DNA of 64,000 bases from Catellatospora coxensis (GTDB lineage Bacteria > Actinomycetota > Actinomycetes > Mycobacteriales > Micromonosporaceae): positions 62,001 to 126,000 of the forward strand of contig NZ_BONI01000014.1 of the NCBI RefSeq assembly GCF_016862635.1. The letters run 5' to 3'. Positions 27,751-35,782 of the stretch are shown here, one piece after another. Under the pieces are notes generated by a model that had not been told where the DNA came from, did not search any database, and saw only the letters and a list, made by a program, of their open reading frames with translations. Position numbers and translations under genes: made by a program. The number at the start of each line of letters is the position of its first letter. The stretch's first letter is position 1.

Positions 27751-28796
27751 TGCGCGACCCCCACGGTGACGCCCTCGGCGATGCCGTCGCCGCTGATCTC
27801 GACCTTGCCGCCGGCGAACAGCCCGGTCTGCACGGGCACGATCCGGCTGGTCGTGCCGTCACGCACTTCGACGCCGTAGCCGCGCTCGCCGACGGCCAGC
27901 AGCGCCTGGATCGGCACCACGAGCACGTTGGCGTGCTCGGCGGTGACGAAGCGGACCGACACCGGACCGGGCTCCGGCTCCGTCGCCGCTGTCAGGTCCA
28001 GCTCCACGGTGACCTTGGGCTGACCCTGCTCCGCGGGCGTCTGCCCCGGGGCGCCTTCGGCGGGCGCCACCACACCGACCACCGTCGCCTCGGCCGGTGT
28101 GCCGTCGGGCAGTGTGACGGTGGCCTTGACGCCCTTCTTGACCAGGTCGGGTGCGGTGGCGGGTACCTGCGCGGTGACCACGCGGGTGGTCGGGCCGGCG
28201 GTGAGGACGTCACCGGCGGCCGGTGCGCCGAGCCGGGCCGTGTGGGTGGCGACCCGCAGCGGACCGGGTGCGACGATCACGTCGGTCGGCGCGACGGTGC
28301 CCGTGATCGGCAGCCCGAGGTCCCTCTGCCACCGCTTGACAGCGGCTGCCGTGGACGCGGAGAAGGTCTTGTCGGCTTCGAAGCCGGTGTACTTCAGCGC
28401 GGTCAGGTTCTTCTCGAGCTGTGCGACGTCCGGGCCTTCGGCGCCGTCGGCCAGCACCCGGTAGAACGGCAGCCCGCCGTAGAGCAGCACGACCGGGTTG
28501 TTGTCCGCCCGGAGCAGGGGCTGTCCCCGCTTCACCGTGCTGCCGACGGGGGCGAGCCAGGTCAGGGTCCCGGTCGCCTTGGAGGTGACCGCCGACGGCC
28601 GGCCGAAGCCGATCTCGCCGTCGACGACCGTGGCTGCCGTGATCGTGGACCGGGTCACCTGGACCGTGTCGACCGTGGGAGCGCCGTCCGGGCTGTCGTC
28701 GCCGCCGGAGAAGACCCCGGCGGACATCGCCGCCGCCGCGGCGACCACCGCGGCGGCGACGACTCCGAACAGCACCCGGCGCGAGCGCGGGCTCAT
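27747..28796 (-). CDS. Efflux adaptor with peptidoglycan-binding domain
   Basis: 349 aa. The N terminus is a signal anchor ([20 protein letters not shown]). A MacA/HlyD-like adaptor core follows ([36 protein letters not shown]) with an inserted PG_binding_1 domain at about 120-165 ([32 protein letters not shown]). It then resumes with the beta-barrel part ([36 protein letters not shown]). The peptidoglycan domain replaces the outer-membrane contacts of Gram-negative MacA, tethering the pump to the wall. ATGA overlap with the lipoprotein gene. Confidence 0.9.
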
Positions 28797-29380
28797 CCGA
28801 CACCCGTCAGGCCGCTGGTGTCGGGCATGCAGATCTTCGCTGCGGCCTTGACCGCCGGCTGCTGCATCCGCGCCTTGTGGTCCTCCTTGGCCTGCCGCAG
28901 CGTGGCCCCGTCGATCGGGGCGGGGTTCGGATCGGGATCGGGCCAGTCCGGCACGCCGTTCTCGCGCATGCACTTGGCGATCTCCCGGTCCTCGCGCAGC
29001 CGCTCCTCGCTCGGCTTCTCGGGCACCTCCATCACCGGGGCGTCCAGCGCGGGCCACTTCTCGTAGCACTCGATCATCTCGGGGCTCGGGTCGCCATCGG
29101 GTATGCCCGAGAAGTCCGCCAACGTGTCGTGACCGAGGTAGGTGACCTGCAGGCCTTTCTCGTTCAGGCATTTGGCGAGGTTCTGCTTCTGCCTGTCGTA
29201 CGCGTCCCACAGGCCTTCGGAACCGGCGCCGGCGGCGGAGTCGGCCTCGGCGGTGGTCCCGGGATCGCTGGACCCGCACGCCGCCAACATCGCCACCAGC
29301 AACGGCCCGCACGCGGCCAGTGCCGCGTACCGGAAACCACGCCCTGAACGGCGGCCCACACGTCTGCCGTCGATCGGCAT
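28793..29380 (-). CDS. Lipoprotein, first gene of the efflux operon
   Basis: 195 aa. The signal peptide ends in a lipobox LAAC (AALAACGPLLVAMLAACGSS), so residue C35 should be acylated. The mature part has four conserved Cys (KCLNEKG, MIECYEKW, AKCMRENGVPDWPDPDPNP, KICMPD), likely forming two disulfides. It is the typical unannotated lipoprotein that precedes actinobacterial adaptor-ABC-permease operons. Direct GTTAA repeats in the upstream region (29471 and 29494) may be regulator half-sites. Confidence 0.85.
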   Translation of the reverse strand: MPIDGRRVGRRSGRGFRYAALAACGPLLVAMLAACGSSDPGTTAEADSAAGAGSEGLWDAYDRQKQNLAKCLNEKGLQVTYLGHDTLADFSGIPDGDPSPEMIECYEKWPALDAPVMEVPEKPSEERLREDREIAKCMRENGVPDWPDPDPNPAPIDGATLRQAKEDHKARMQQPAVKAAAKICMPDTSGLTGVG

Positions 29381-29470
29381 TCACTTCTCCTTTGGAGCTG
29401 GGTTGCTCGACGCCGGAGGGGTTCGCCGGCGTCTCGGTACACAGTCCACCAAAAGGGTTGTTATCCGGGC

Positions 29471-29499
29471 GTTAATGAGAATACACACATTCCGTTAAC
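29471..29499. promoter_or_regulatory. GTTAA direct repeats upstream of the efflux operon
   Basis: GTTAAT (29471) and GTTAAC (29494) recur with a 23-bp period, about two helical turns, in an AT-rich stretch between the lipoprotein gene and the kinase gene. This fits tandem half-sites for an OmpR-type regulator. No such DNA-binding domain is present in the adjacent receiver protein. Confidence 0.35.
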
Positions 29500-29528
29500 A
29501 TGATCCTAAGTGGATCGGCGATGGCGAC

Positions 29529-30689
29529 TCAGGCCCGCGCGGCGTCACCGCGGGGGAGGATCACCCGCACGGAAAGGCCCCCGTCCGGGCGGGGGATGGC
29601 CAGCGCGTCACCGCCGTGCGCCTGGGCGACCGCGCGCACGATGGACAGGCCCAGGCCGCTGCCCCGGGCCGAACCGACCCGGTCGGTGAGCCGGCGGAAC
29701 GGCTCGAACAGCGCCGGCACCTCGTGCGGCGAGATCAGCGCGCCGGTGTTGGTCACGATGATCTCGGCCTGCCGGGCCTCCTCCAGCGTCTGCACCCACA
29801 CGAAGCCGTACCGGTGGTTGTAGCGCACCGCGTTGTCGACCAGGTTGCGGATCAGCTGCTCCAGCAGGAGCGGGTCGCCGACCACCGTCGCGGCCGCGAG
29901 CTGAGCCTGCACCTGCACCTGCTGGTCCGCGGCCGCCTTCGCGGTGACGTCGAGGGCGTACTCCGCCAGCTGCGCCAGGTCGACCGGCCGCCGGTCGGTG
30001 ACCGCGTCCTCGGCCCTGGCCAGGGTGAGCAGGGAGTCGATCAGCCGTTCGTGGCGCAGGTTGACCGCGAGCAGGTTCTCGCCGAGCCGCTGCAGCTGCG
30101 GTGTGCTGTCCGGGCGGGCCATCGCCACGTCGAGCAGGGTGCGGCTGAGCGCGATCGGGGTCTTCAGCTCGTGAGCGGCGTTGGCGATGAACCGGCCCTG
30201 CCCCGCGAACGCCTCGTCCAGCCGGTCGAGCATGCTGTCGAACGAGTCGGCCAGGCTCTTCACCTCGCTGTGCGGACCGGCCAACTCGATCCGCTTGTGC
30301 AGGGTGCGCCCGGCGATCCGGTGCGCCGTCTCGGTGATCGTGTTGAGCGGGCGCAGCAGGCGCCCCGACAGCCACCACGCCCCGGCCGTCGCCGCCAGAC
30401 TGGCCCCCAGCAGCGTCAGCCCTCCCTTGAACAGGAGGTTTTCGCGCATCGAGTCCATGATGATCTTCCGGGAGACCTCGTCGGTGGCGATCGCGTCGGC
30501 CACCCAGAAATCCTCAGCCGGGCTGTACTTCTCGATCTTGCGGGAGAACACCACCGCCAGGCTGTAGTCCATGCTGTTCTGGACGAGGATCATCACGCCG
30601 CCGAGCACCACGCTGCCCGCCAGCAGGAACATCAGCCCGAACATGAGGGTATGGCGCACCCGCAGGCTGCCGTGCCAGGACGCCTTCAC
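29529..30689 (-). CDS. Sensor histidine kinase
   Basis: 386 aa. Two membrane helices (about 14-35 and 86-108) enclose a short 50-aa sensor loop, then HAMP (RLLRPLNTITETAHRIAGRT), HisKA with phospho-acceptor H173 in NAAHELKTPI, and a HATPase domain with N box RNLVDNAVRYN and G2 box GSGLGLSIVRAVAQAHGG. The kinase looks intact. GTG start overlaps the receiver gene stop (GTGA). Convergent promoters for the efflux operon lie beyond its 3' end. Probably senses envelope stress. Confidence 0.92.
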   Translation of the reverse strand: MKASWHGSLRVRHTLMFGLMFLLAGSVVLGGVMILVQNSMDYSLAVVFSRKIEKYSPAEDFWVADAIATDEVSRKIIMDSMRENLLFKGGLTLLGASLAATAGAWWLSGRLLRPLNTITETAHRIAGRTLHKRIELAGPHSEVKSLADSFDSMLDRLDEAFAGQGRFIANAAHELKTPIALSRTLLDVAMARPDSTPQLQRLGENLLAVNLRHERLIDSLLTLARAEDAVTDRRPVDLAQLAEYALDVTAKAAADQQVQVQAQLAAATVVGDPLLLEQLIRNLVDNAVRYNHRYGFVWVQTLEEARQAEIIVTNTGALISPHEVPALFEPFRRLTDRVGSARGSGLGLSIVRAVAQAHGGDALAIPRPDGGLSVRVILPRGDAARA

Positions 30690-31075
30690 GGCGACCGGTG
30701 GCCCGTCGCGGCACCCGTCCCGACCAGCCGCGGCCCCAGCGCTCGCACCCGCGCCACCAGCTCCGCGAACACGAACGGCTTGCCCAGGCAGTCGTCGGCG
30801 CCGGCACCCAGCGCGGCGGCCCGGTCGGCCTCGGAGACGAAGACGGTGAGCATCAGCACCCGTACGCCGGTCCCGGCCGCGACGACCCGGCGGCAGAGCT
30901 CGTCGCCGTGCGCCCGGGGCAGGCCCAGGATCAGCACGTCGTGGCTTCCGGTGGCAAGTTCGGCCGGCACCTGCGCGCCGTCGTGGGCCACGTCCACGGC
31001 GAAGGACTCCTGCCGCAGGCCCTCGGCGATGGCCCCGGCCATCAGCTCCTCGTCGTCGACCACCAGCACGCGCAC
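30686..31075 (-). CDS. Degenerate receiver-only response regulator
   Basis: 129 aa. The start MRVLVVDDEELMAGAIAEGL and the ADDCLGKPFVFAELVARVRA segment mark a CutR-like OmpR-family receiver. Two key features are missing. The phospho-Asp region, normally VLDRDLP, reads LILGLPRAHGDEL here: two residues are deleted and the Asp is replaced by Gly. No winged-helix output domain follows; the protein ends 4 nt inside the kinase gene. The acidic pair DD and Lys of the pocket remain. It cannot be phosphorylated in the normal way. It could be a decaying regulator or a phosphorylation-independent adaptor of the kinase. Confidence 0.8.
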   Translation of the reverse strand: MRVLVVDDEELMAGAIAEGLRQESFAVDVAHDGAQVPAELATGSHDVLILGLPRAHGDELCRRVVAAGTGVRVLMLTVFVSEADRAAALGAGADDCLGKPFVFAELVARVRALGPRLVGTGAATGHRSP

Positions 31076-31121
31076 ATGACCTCCCTCGCCGGACCGCTCC
31101 TGGCAAGTATCCGGAGGCCGC

Positions 31122-31161
31122 GTTAGCAGATGGTGAACGTTTTCGCTTACGGTCCGCTAAC
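31122..31161. promoter_or_regulatory. GTTAGC...GCTAAC repeats upstream of the two-component genes
   Basis: GTTAGC (31122-31127) and its complement GCTAAC (31156-31161) flank related half-sites (GTGAAC, GCTTAC) at about 11-nt steps. It is 47 nt upstream of the receiver gene. Such spacing is typical of OmpR-family binding arrays. Confidence 0.35.
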
Positions 31162-31315
31162 ATCCGCGGCCGTCGTGCCCCGAACGCGGTTCTCCCGGCG
31201 CATCATCTGCTCCCGGCGGCGGTTGCCTGGTCCGAGCGTTGGGGCGGGGCGGCCGCGACCGCGTACCGTCGGAGAGAACGCTTCGTACCGAGGAAGCCAT
31301 GGGGGAGTCGGGGCC

Positions 31316-31624
31316 GTGGACACCACGACACGTCAGAAGGCCGCTTGGCAGGCTTACATCGACGTCGCCTACGGGCTGCAGCGCGCCATCTGCGAAGGCG
31401 AGCGGTATGACGGCGAGGTCGACTGGGAATGGGCCGGCGTACGCGGCAGCCTGCACGACGACCGGCTCAGCGTGAGCAACGCGAGGCTGCTGGCCCTGCT
31501 CGACCAGGCCCAGGCGCACTGGCGGGACTGCCCCCTGGACAACGAGGTGCTCTCGGGTTACCTCAACGAGATCGCGGACGGGTTGCGCGAGCTCGCCGAG
31601 GACCAGGCCATCGAAGGCTGGTAG
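31316..31624 (+). CDS. Hypothetical acidic helical protein
   Basis: 102 aa, acidic, predicted mainly helical (AAWQAYIDVAYGLQRAICEG; LLALLDQAQAHWRDC; GYLNEIADGLRELAEDQAIE). No known domain is recognised. GTG 31316 is the most plausible start; the upstream part of the frame is Arg-rich and looks non-coding. Tail-to-tail with the TetR gene. Confidence 0.55.
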   Translation: MDTTTRQKAAWQAYIDVAYGLQRAICEGERYDGEVDWEWAGVRGSLHDDRLSVSNARLLALLDQAQAHWRDCPLDNEVLSGYLNEIADGLRELAEDQAIEGW

Positions 31625-31634
31625 CCGCCGTCGG

Positions 31635-32222
31635 TCACGCCGGATCGGGGCTGGGCCGGCTCAGCGCCTGGATCACACCTGACAGGTGTTCCTTGAGCCG
31701 ACCGGGGTCCGCGCCGGTCAGGGCCGGGGTGGCGAGCACGTCGCGCATCAGCCATACGCCGGCGATCACGGACAGGACCAGTTCCGCGCGCTCGCCGGCG
31801 TCCGGGCCGGTGAGCAGGCCGGTCAGTCGACGGCCGACGTGCCGGCCGATGGCCTCGCGCATGATCTCGGCGGCCCGGGGGTTGCCGGCCGAGCGCAGCA
31901 TGAGCAGGTACGGGTTGAGCGGCTCGGACGCGGGGTCGGTGCGGGCCACCAGGGCGGCGGCGAGCTGCGCGGGCAGGGCGGCCGGGTCGGCGCCGACCAC
32001 GGTGGGCGCGGCGAACGACCGGTCGACGGCTTCGGCGAACAGCTGCTCCTTGGAACCGAAGTAGCGGTTGACCAGCATGGCGGTGACTCCTGCGGCGGCC
32101 GCGACCTCGCGTACACCCGCGCCGTCGTAGCCGGCGCGGGTGAAGGCCTCGATCGCGGCGCGGAGGATCGCCTCGCGGGTGGCCGCGGCGTCGCGGCGGC
32201 GTGGCTGGTCGGTCACACTCAT
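31635..32222 (-). CDS. TetR-family transcriptional repressor
   Basis: 195 aa. N-terminal HTH: TREAILRAAIEAFTRAGYDG, REVAAAAGVTAMLVNRYFGS, KEQLFAEAVDRS (residues 14-63). The C-terminal ligand domain ends with VIAGVWLMRDVLATPALTG. It is divergent from the SDR gene. Two matching palindromes lie between the genes, the nearest overlapping the start codon, which suggests repression of itself and of the SDR gene. Confidence 0.93.
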   Translation of the reverse strand: MSVTDQPRRRDAAATREAILRAAIEAFTRAGYDGAGVREVAAAAGVTAMLVNRYFGSKEQLFAEAVDRSFAAPTVVGADPAALPAQLAAALVARTDPASEPLNPYLLMLRSAGNPRAAEIMREAIGRHVGRRLTGLLTGPDAGERAELVLSVIAGVWLMRDVLATPALTGADPGRLKEHLSGVIQALSRPSPDPA

Positions 32223-32239
32223 GTCTACCAGTGTAGACA
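32222..32239. promoter_or_regulatory. TetR operator 1
   Basis: TGTCTAC-CAGT-GTAGACA, a perfect 7-bp inverted repeat at the TetR start codon. Same core as operator 2 at 32 bp spacing. Confidence 0.7.
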
Positions 32240-32254
32240 CCCTGCTCAAGATAG

Positions 32255-32270
32255 GTCTACAGTCGTAGAC
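32255..32270. promoter_or_regulatory. TetR operator 2
   Basis: GTCTAC-AGTC-GTAGAC, a 6-bp inverted repeat with the same half-site as operator 1. It lies 34 nt before the SDR start. Confidence 0.7.
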
Positions 32271-32303
32271 ATACCTGATCCGGGCAAGTGAAAGGTGAGG
32301 ATC

Positions 32304-33104
32304 ATGGATCTGCAACTGGCAGGCAGGCGGGCACTGGTCACCGGCGGCAACTCCGGGCTGGGCGAGGCGATCGCGCGAAGGCTGGCCGCCGAGGGCGCCG
32401 CCGTGGTCGTGCACGGCCGCGACGAGGCGCGGGCCCGCAAGGTCGCCGACGTCATCCACGCCGAGGGCGGCCGGGCCGACATCGCGGTCGGCGACCTGGC
32501 CGACGACGCCGGAGCCGACGCCGTGGCCACGGCCGCGCTGTCCGATGGACCCGTCGACATCCTGGTCAACAACGCCGGTGTGTACGACCACCTCAGCTGG
32601 AGCCAGGCCACCCCGGCCGACTGGGCACGCCTGTACGACGTCAACGTCGTCTCCGGGGTGCGGATGATCCACCGGCTCGTCCCGGCGATGCGCGAGCGTG
32701 GCTGGGGACGTGTCATCCAGATCGGCGGCGGCCTGGCCGGGCAGCCCACCGCCGACCAGCCCCACTACGCGGCGACCCTCGCGGCACGGCACAACCTGGC
32801 GGTGTCGCTGGCCCGCGAGCTGTCCGGCAGCGGCGTCACCTCCAACGTCGTCGCCCCCGGCGCGATCATGGTCGACGGCGTACGCGAGCTGATGCTGCAG
32901 GTCGCGCCGGCCAGGGGCTGGACCGGCGACCTGGCCGAGATCGAGCGGGCGGCGGCGCGGGCCTGGGTGCCCAACGACACGGGCCGCTTCGGCCTGCCCG
33001 ACGAGATCGCCTCCGCGGTGGCGTACCTGGCCAGCCCGCTGGCCGGGTACATCAGCGGCGCGAGCCTGCGCGTGGACGGCGGCACCATCCGCAACGTCCA
33101 GTGA
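32304..33104 (+). CDS. Short-chain dehydrogenase/reductase-like protein with altered active site
   Basis: 266 aa. The Rossmann motif TGGNSGLGEAIA (residues 13-24), NNAG and VRVDGG-like SLRVDGGTI are present, so an NAD(P) cofactor should bind. The catalytic part differs from the usual Ser/Tyr/Lys set: RVIQIGGGLAG has Gly where Ser is expected, and HYAATLAARHN keeps the Tyr but has Leu instead of Lys at Y+4. Either the activity is lost or a variant subfamily is involved. ATG 32304 follows AAGGTGAGG. Transcription is probably controlled by the divergent TetR. Confidence 0.88.
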   Translation: MDLQLAGRRALVTGGNSGLGEAIARRLAAEGAAVVVHGRDEARARKVADVIHAEGGRADIAVGDLADDAGADAVATAALSDGPVDILVNNAGVYDHLSWSQATPADWARLYDVNVVSGVRMIHRLVPAMRERGWGRVIQIGGGLAGQPTADQPHYAATLAARHNLAVSLARELSGSGVTSNVVAPGAIMVDGVRELMLQVAPARGWTGDLAEIERAAARAWVPNDTGRFGLPDEIASAVAYLASPLAGYISGASLRVDGGTIRNVQ

Positions 33105-33128
33105 CCCGATCGGTGGCGCCGGGGCGGG

Positions 33129-34214
33129 TCACCGGGGCCGCGACGTCCGGATCGCGGCGATCAGTCCGGTGACCAGGTTCGCCCGCTGCGGCATCGCGTC
33201 GATCAGCAGGTATTCGTGGTCGGCGTGCGCGCCGCCGCCGACCGCGCCGAGCCCGTCGAGAGTGGGCACGCCCAGCGCGGCCGTGAAGTTGCCGTCGCTG
33301 CCCCCGCCGACGGACCTGCCTTCCACGCCTGGCATCAGCTGCTGGGCCAGCGCGAACAGCTCCGCCGAGGCCGACTCGGGCATCGGCGGCCGGTCGACGC
33401 CCCCGGTGACCGTGACCGTGGCACCGGGCAGCCGCGGGGTGAGCGCCGCGAACGCGGCCGTGACCCGGTCGGCCTCGGCCGGTGTCTCGACCCGTACGTC
33501 GACGACGATCCTCGCCTCGGCAGGCACGACGTTGTCGGTGGTGCCGGCCGAGGCGACGGTCGGGGTGACGGTCGTGCCCAGGTCGGGCCGGCCGATCGCC
33601 GCGATGGCGAGCACCTGGTGCGCGGCCTCGGTCAGGGCGTTGACACCCGACTCGGGTTCCAGCCCGGCGTGCGCGGCCCGGCCGGTGACCGTGACCTGGA
33701 ACGTGCCGCAGCCCTTGCGGCCGGTCTTGAGGCCGCCGCCGTCGGCCGCGCCCTCGAGCACCAGCACCGCGCCGCAGGCCAGTGCCCGCTGCTCGATGAG
33801 GGCCCGGGAGCTGCCGGAGCCGACCTCCTCGTCAGCGCTCACCAGGATCTCCACCCCGGACCGGTCGGGCAGCGCCGCCACGCCGTGGACGGCCTGCACC
33901 AGGCCGCCGAGCATGTCGAAGACCCCGGGCCCGGTAGCGCGCCCGTCGCTGACCCGGAACGGACGCCGCCGCAGCGTGCCGAGCGGGAACACGGTGTCGT
34001 GGTGGCCGAGGATCAGCACGCGCGGCTCGCCGCCGCCGCTCCAGTGCACGTGCGGGCCCGCCGCGCTGTCGACGAGCACGGCCCGGCCGCCGAGCCGGTG
34101 CTCGATCACGGCGGCGAGCGTCTTGGCCGAGGCGGTCAGCGCCTCGTGGTCGCGCGACGGCGACTCCACCTCGACGAGCGTCCTGAGGTCGTCGATCATC
34201 GCGTCGAGGTCCAC
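33129..34214 (-). CDS. M20-family metallopeptidase, glutamate carboxypeptidase-like
   Basis: 361 aa. Metal-binding motifs are intact: GHHDTVFP, GPGVFDMLGG, the catalytic base in SADEEVGSGSS, EGAADGG and the distal His in GGAHADHEYL. The M20 dimerisation domain lies at about 175-285 (GRAAHAGLEPESGVNAL). It matches the carboxypeptidase G2 subgroup that removes C-terminal glutamate from folate-like or peptide substrates. Cytosolic; no signal peptide. Starts with GTG. Convergent with the SDR gene. Confidence 0.9.
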   Translation of the reverse strand: MDLDAMIDDLRTLVEVESPSRDHEALTASAKTLAAVIEHRLGGRAVLVDSAAGPHVHWSGGGEPRVLILGHHDTVFPLGTLRRRPFRVSDGRATGPGVFDMLGGLVQAVHGVAALPDRSGVEILVSADEEVGSGSSRALIEQRALACGAVLVLEGAADGGGLKTGRKGCGTFQVTVTGRAAHAGLEPESGVNALTEAAHQVLAIAAIGRPDLGTTVTPTVASAGTTDNVVPAEARIVVDVRVETPAEADRVTAAFAALTPRLPGATVTVTGGVDRPPMPESASAELFALAQQLMPGVEGRSVGGGSDGNFTAALGVPTLDGLGAVGGGAHADHEYLLIDAMPQRANLVTGLIAAIRTSRPR

Positions 34215-34382
34215 TCGGATGCTCCCTGCTCGCGTGCCGGCGGGCGACGGCGGTTCCGCCCTTGTCAGGCGGATACTGCCATCCGGTCGGCAGGCCGGGC
34301 CAGGAGGGCCGGGTGATCATGCGCAGCCGTCAGGAACCGTGCGGGTCGAGCGGGACAGAACGGGCCGAGATGCCGCCGTCCG

Positions 34383-34838
34383 TCAGTCGGGGATCCGGAT
34401 CTGGTCGCCGGTGTTGGAGATGAACACCACCAGCAGCTTCGCCGGCTCGGTGGCACTGGTGTTCTCGGTGAGCACGTGGTGCGCGCCCGGCGGCTCGACC
34501 CAGTTCTGGCCCGCACTGTAGGTCTGCACCGGCTGGCCTTCGAGCTGGCTGCGCACCGCGCCGTTCAGGACGTACGCGTACACGAACGCCTCACCGTGGC
34601 GGTGCGGGACCGCGCGCGAGCCGGGCGGGAAGTCCACGATCGCCGAGGTGAACGTCTTGCCCGGCACGTTCGGCAACGCCTGCTCGACCAGGACCGTCAC
34701 GGTCTCCTGCGGCGGTTCCTCCCGGGACACGGCGGCGACCGGCACCCGGTCCGCCGGACGTTGCGCCGTCGTCCAGCCGACGGCCCCGGCCGCCATGCCG
34801 ACGGCGAGCACGACCCCGGAAACGCGCGTTCCGAACAT
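34383..34838 (-). CDS. Secreted cupin domain protein
   Basis: 151 aa. A hydrophobic N terminus (VSGVVLAVGMAAGAVGWTTA) acts as signal peptide or anchor. The single cupin barrel has motif 1 PHRHGEAFVYAYVLNGAVR with His-His-Glu metal ligands and motif 2 VEPPGAHHVLTENTSAT. Small exported cupins of this type are of unknown substrate, in part annotated as dioxygenase-like. It stands alone, 168 nt downstream of the M20 gene on the same strand. Confidence 0.85.
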   Translation of the reverse strand: MFGTRVSGVVLAVGMAAGAVGWTTAQRPADRVPVAAVSREEPPQETVTVLVEQALPNVPGKTFTSAIVDFPPGSRAVPHRHGEAFVYAYVLNGAVRSQLEGQPVQTYSAGQNWVEPPGAHHVLTENTSATEPAKLLVVFISNTGDQIRIPD

Positions 34839-34995
34839 GACTGATCCCCCTCAGCCCTCGATGAACCGGGCCGCTGGGCACACGCCGTCGTGCACGCCGG
34901 CCCAGTCGAATTGTCCTACCTCAGCCACCCGGTCATCTCGCGGAACAGGTAATCCAGGCCTGGCCGGCGTCCGCAACCCGTCCCGAACCGCCCGG

Positions 34996-35697
34996 TCAGG
35001 CCGCGCGGGCGAAGGCGGCCGGGTCCAGCAGCAGCACGGACGGGACGGCGGGATCGTGCAGACGCAGGTAGAACAGCCCGATCCCGGCGAGCCCGCACAT
35101 CAGGCCCGGGGTGGACCCTTCGCGGGTGCCGCACGGCCACGGCCGGTCCGGGTGGTCGTGGTGCTCCCGGCCCGCCTCGGCGACGTCCCGCACGAGCGCC
35201 GTATGCGACGGCTCGCCGAGGATGTCGGCGGCGTGCAGCAGCACCTCGGCGTTGCCGCCGAGGCCGTGGCACAGCGAGTAGTTGCCGGTGCGGCCGGCCA
35301 GCGACGCGCTGAGCATCCCGCGGGTGGTGGCGATGCCCCGGACGGCTTCGTCGCGGCAGGTCCCGTCCCGGTAGAGCCGGTAGGCGCGCAGGCGCGACAG
35401 GGCGATGCCGGGCGCGCCGTGGCACCAGGTGCTGATGAACGGCGCCGTGCGGCGGTTCCCGCGTCGGGGGAGCTGACGCAGGTCGGGCCAGTTCTGGCGG
35501 ACCGGATCGAACAGGTGCCGCTCGTAGGCGAAGGCGCGCTCGCCGGCACTGCGGTAGCGGGTTTCGCCGGTGCGGTGCGACAGTTCGAGCAGGGCCTGGC
35601 CGATCCCGGCCGTGCCGTGGGACATGCCCGCCAGCGGCGCGCCGGATCCTGGAACCCGACCGGCCCACCCGCGCCGCGGGCCGAGGGTTCGTCGCAC
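34996..35697 (-). pseudogene. C-terminal fragment of a LanM/LanC-type cyclase
   Basis: About 233 codons resembling only the last four of seven alpha-toroid motifs of a lanthionine cyclase: MSHGTAGIGQALLEL, WCHGAPGIALSRL, LCHGLGGNAEVLL and LMCGLAGIGLFYL. The zinc ligands (Cys in WCHG, Cys-His in LCHG) remain. ERHLFDPVRQNWPDL is typical of LanM C termini. The first toroids and any dehydratase or kinase part are gone, and no precursor peptide gene is near, so it is probably a relic. It might still be a short LanC-like protein starting at the ATG near 35625. Confidence 0.7.
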
Positions 35698-35782
35698 GTG
35701 GTCAAGAGCCAGGACCGGGTGCTGTACAACCCGTACTGAGTCCGGGCTTGAGCGCGTGCGTGGCCGGGCCGCGCACGCGCTC

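Noticed and set aside
34996-35697. Active lanthipeptide cluster
   Set aside because: No precursor peptide, dehydratase or transporter around; the cyclase itself is truncated.
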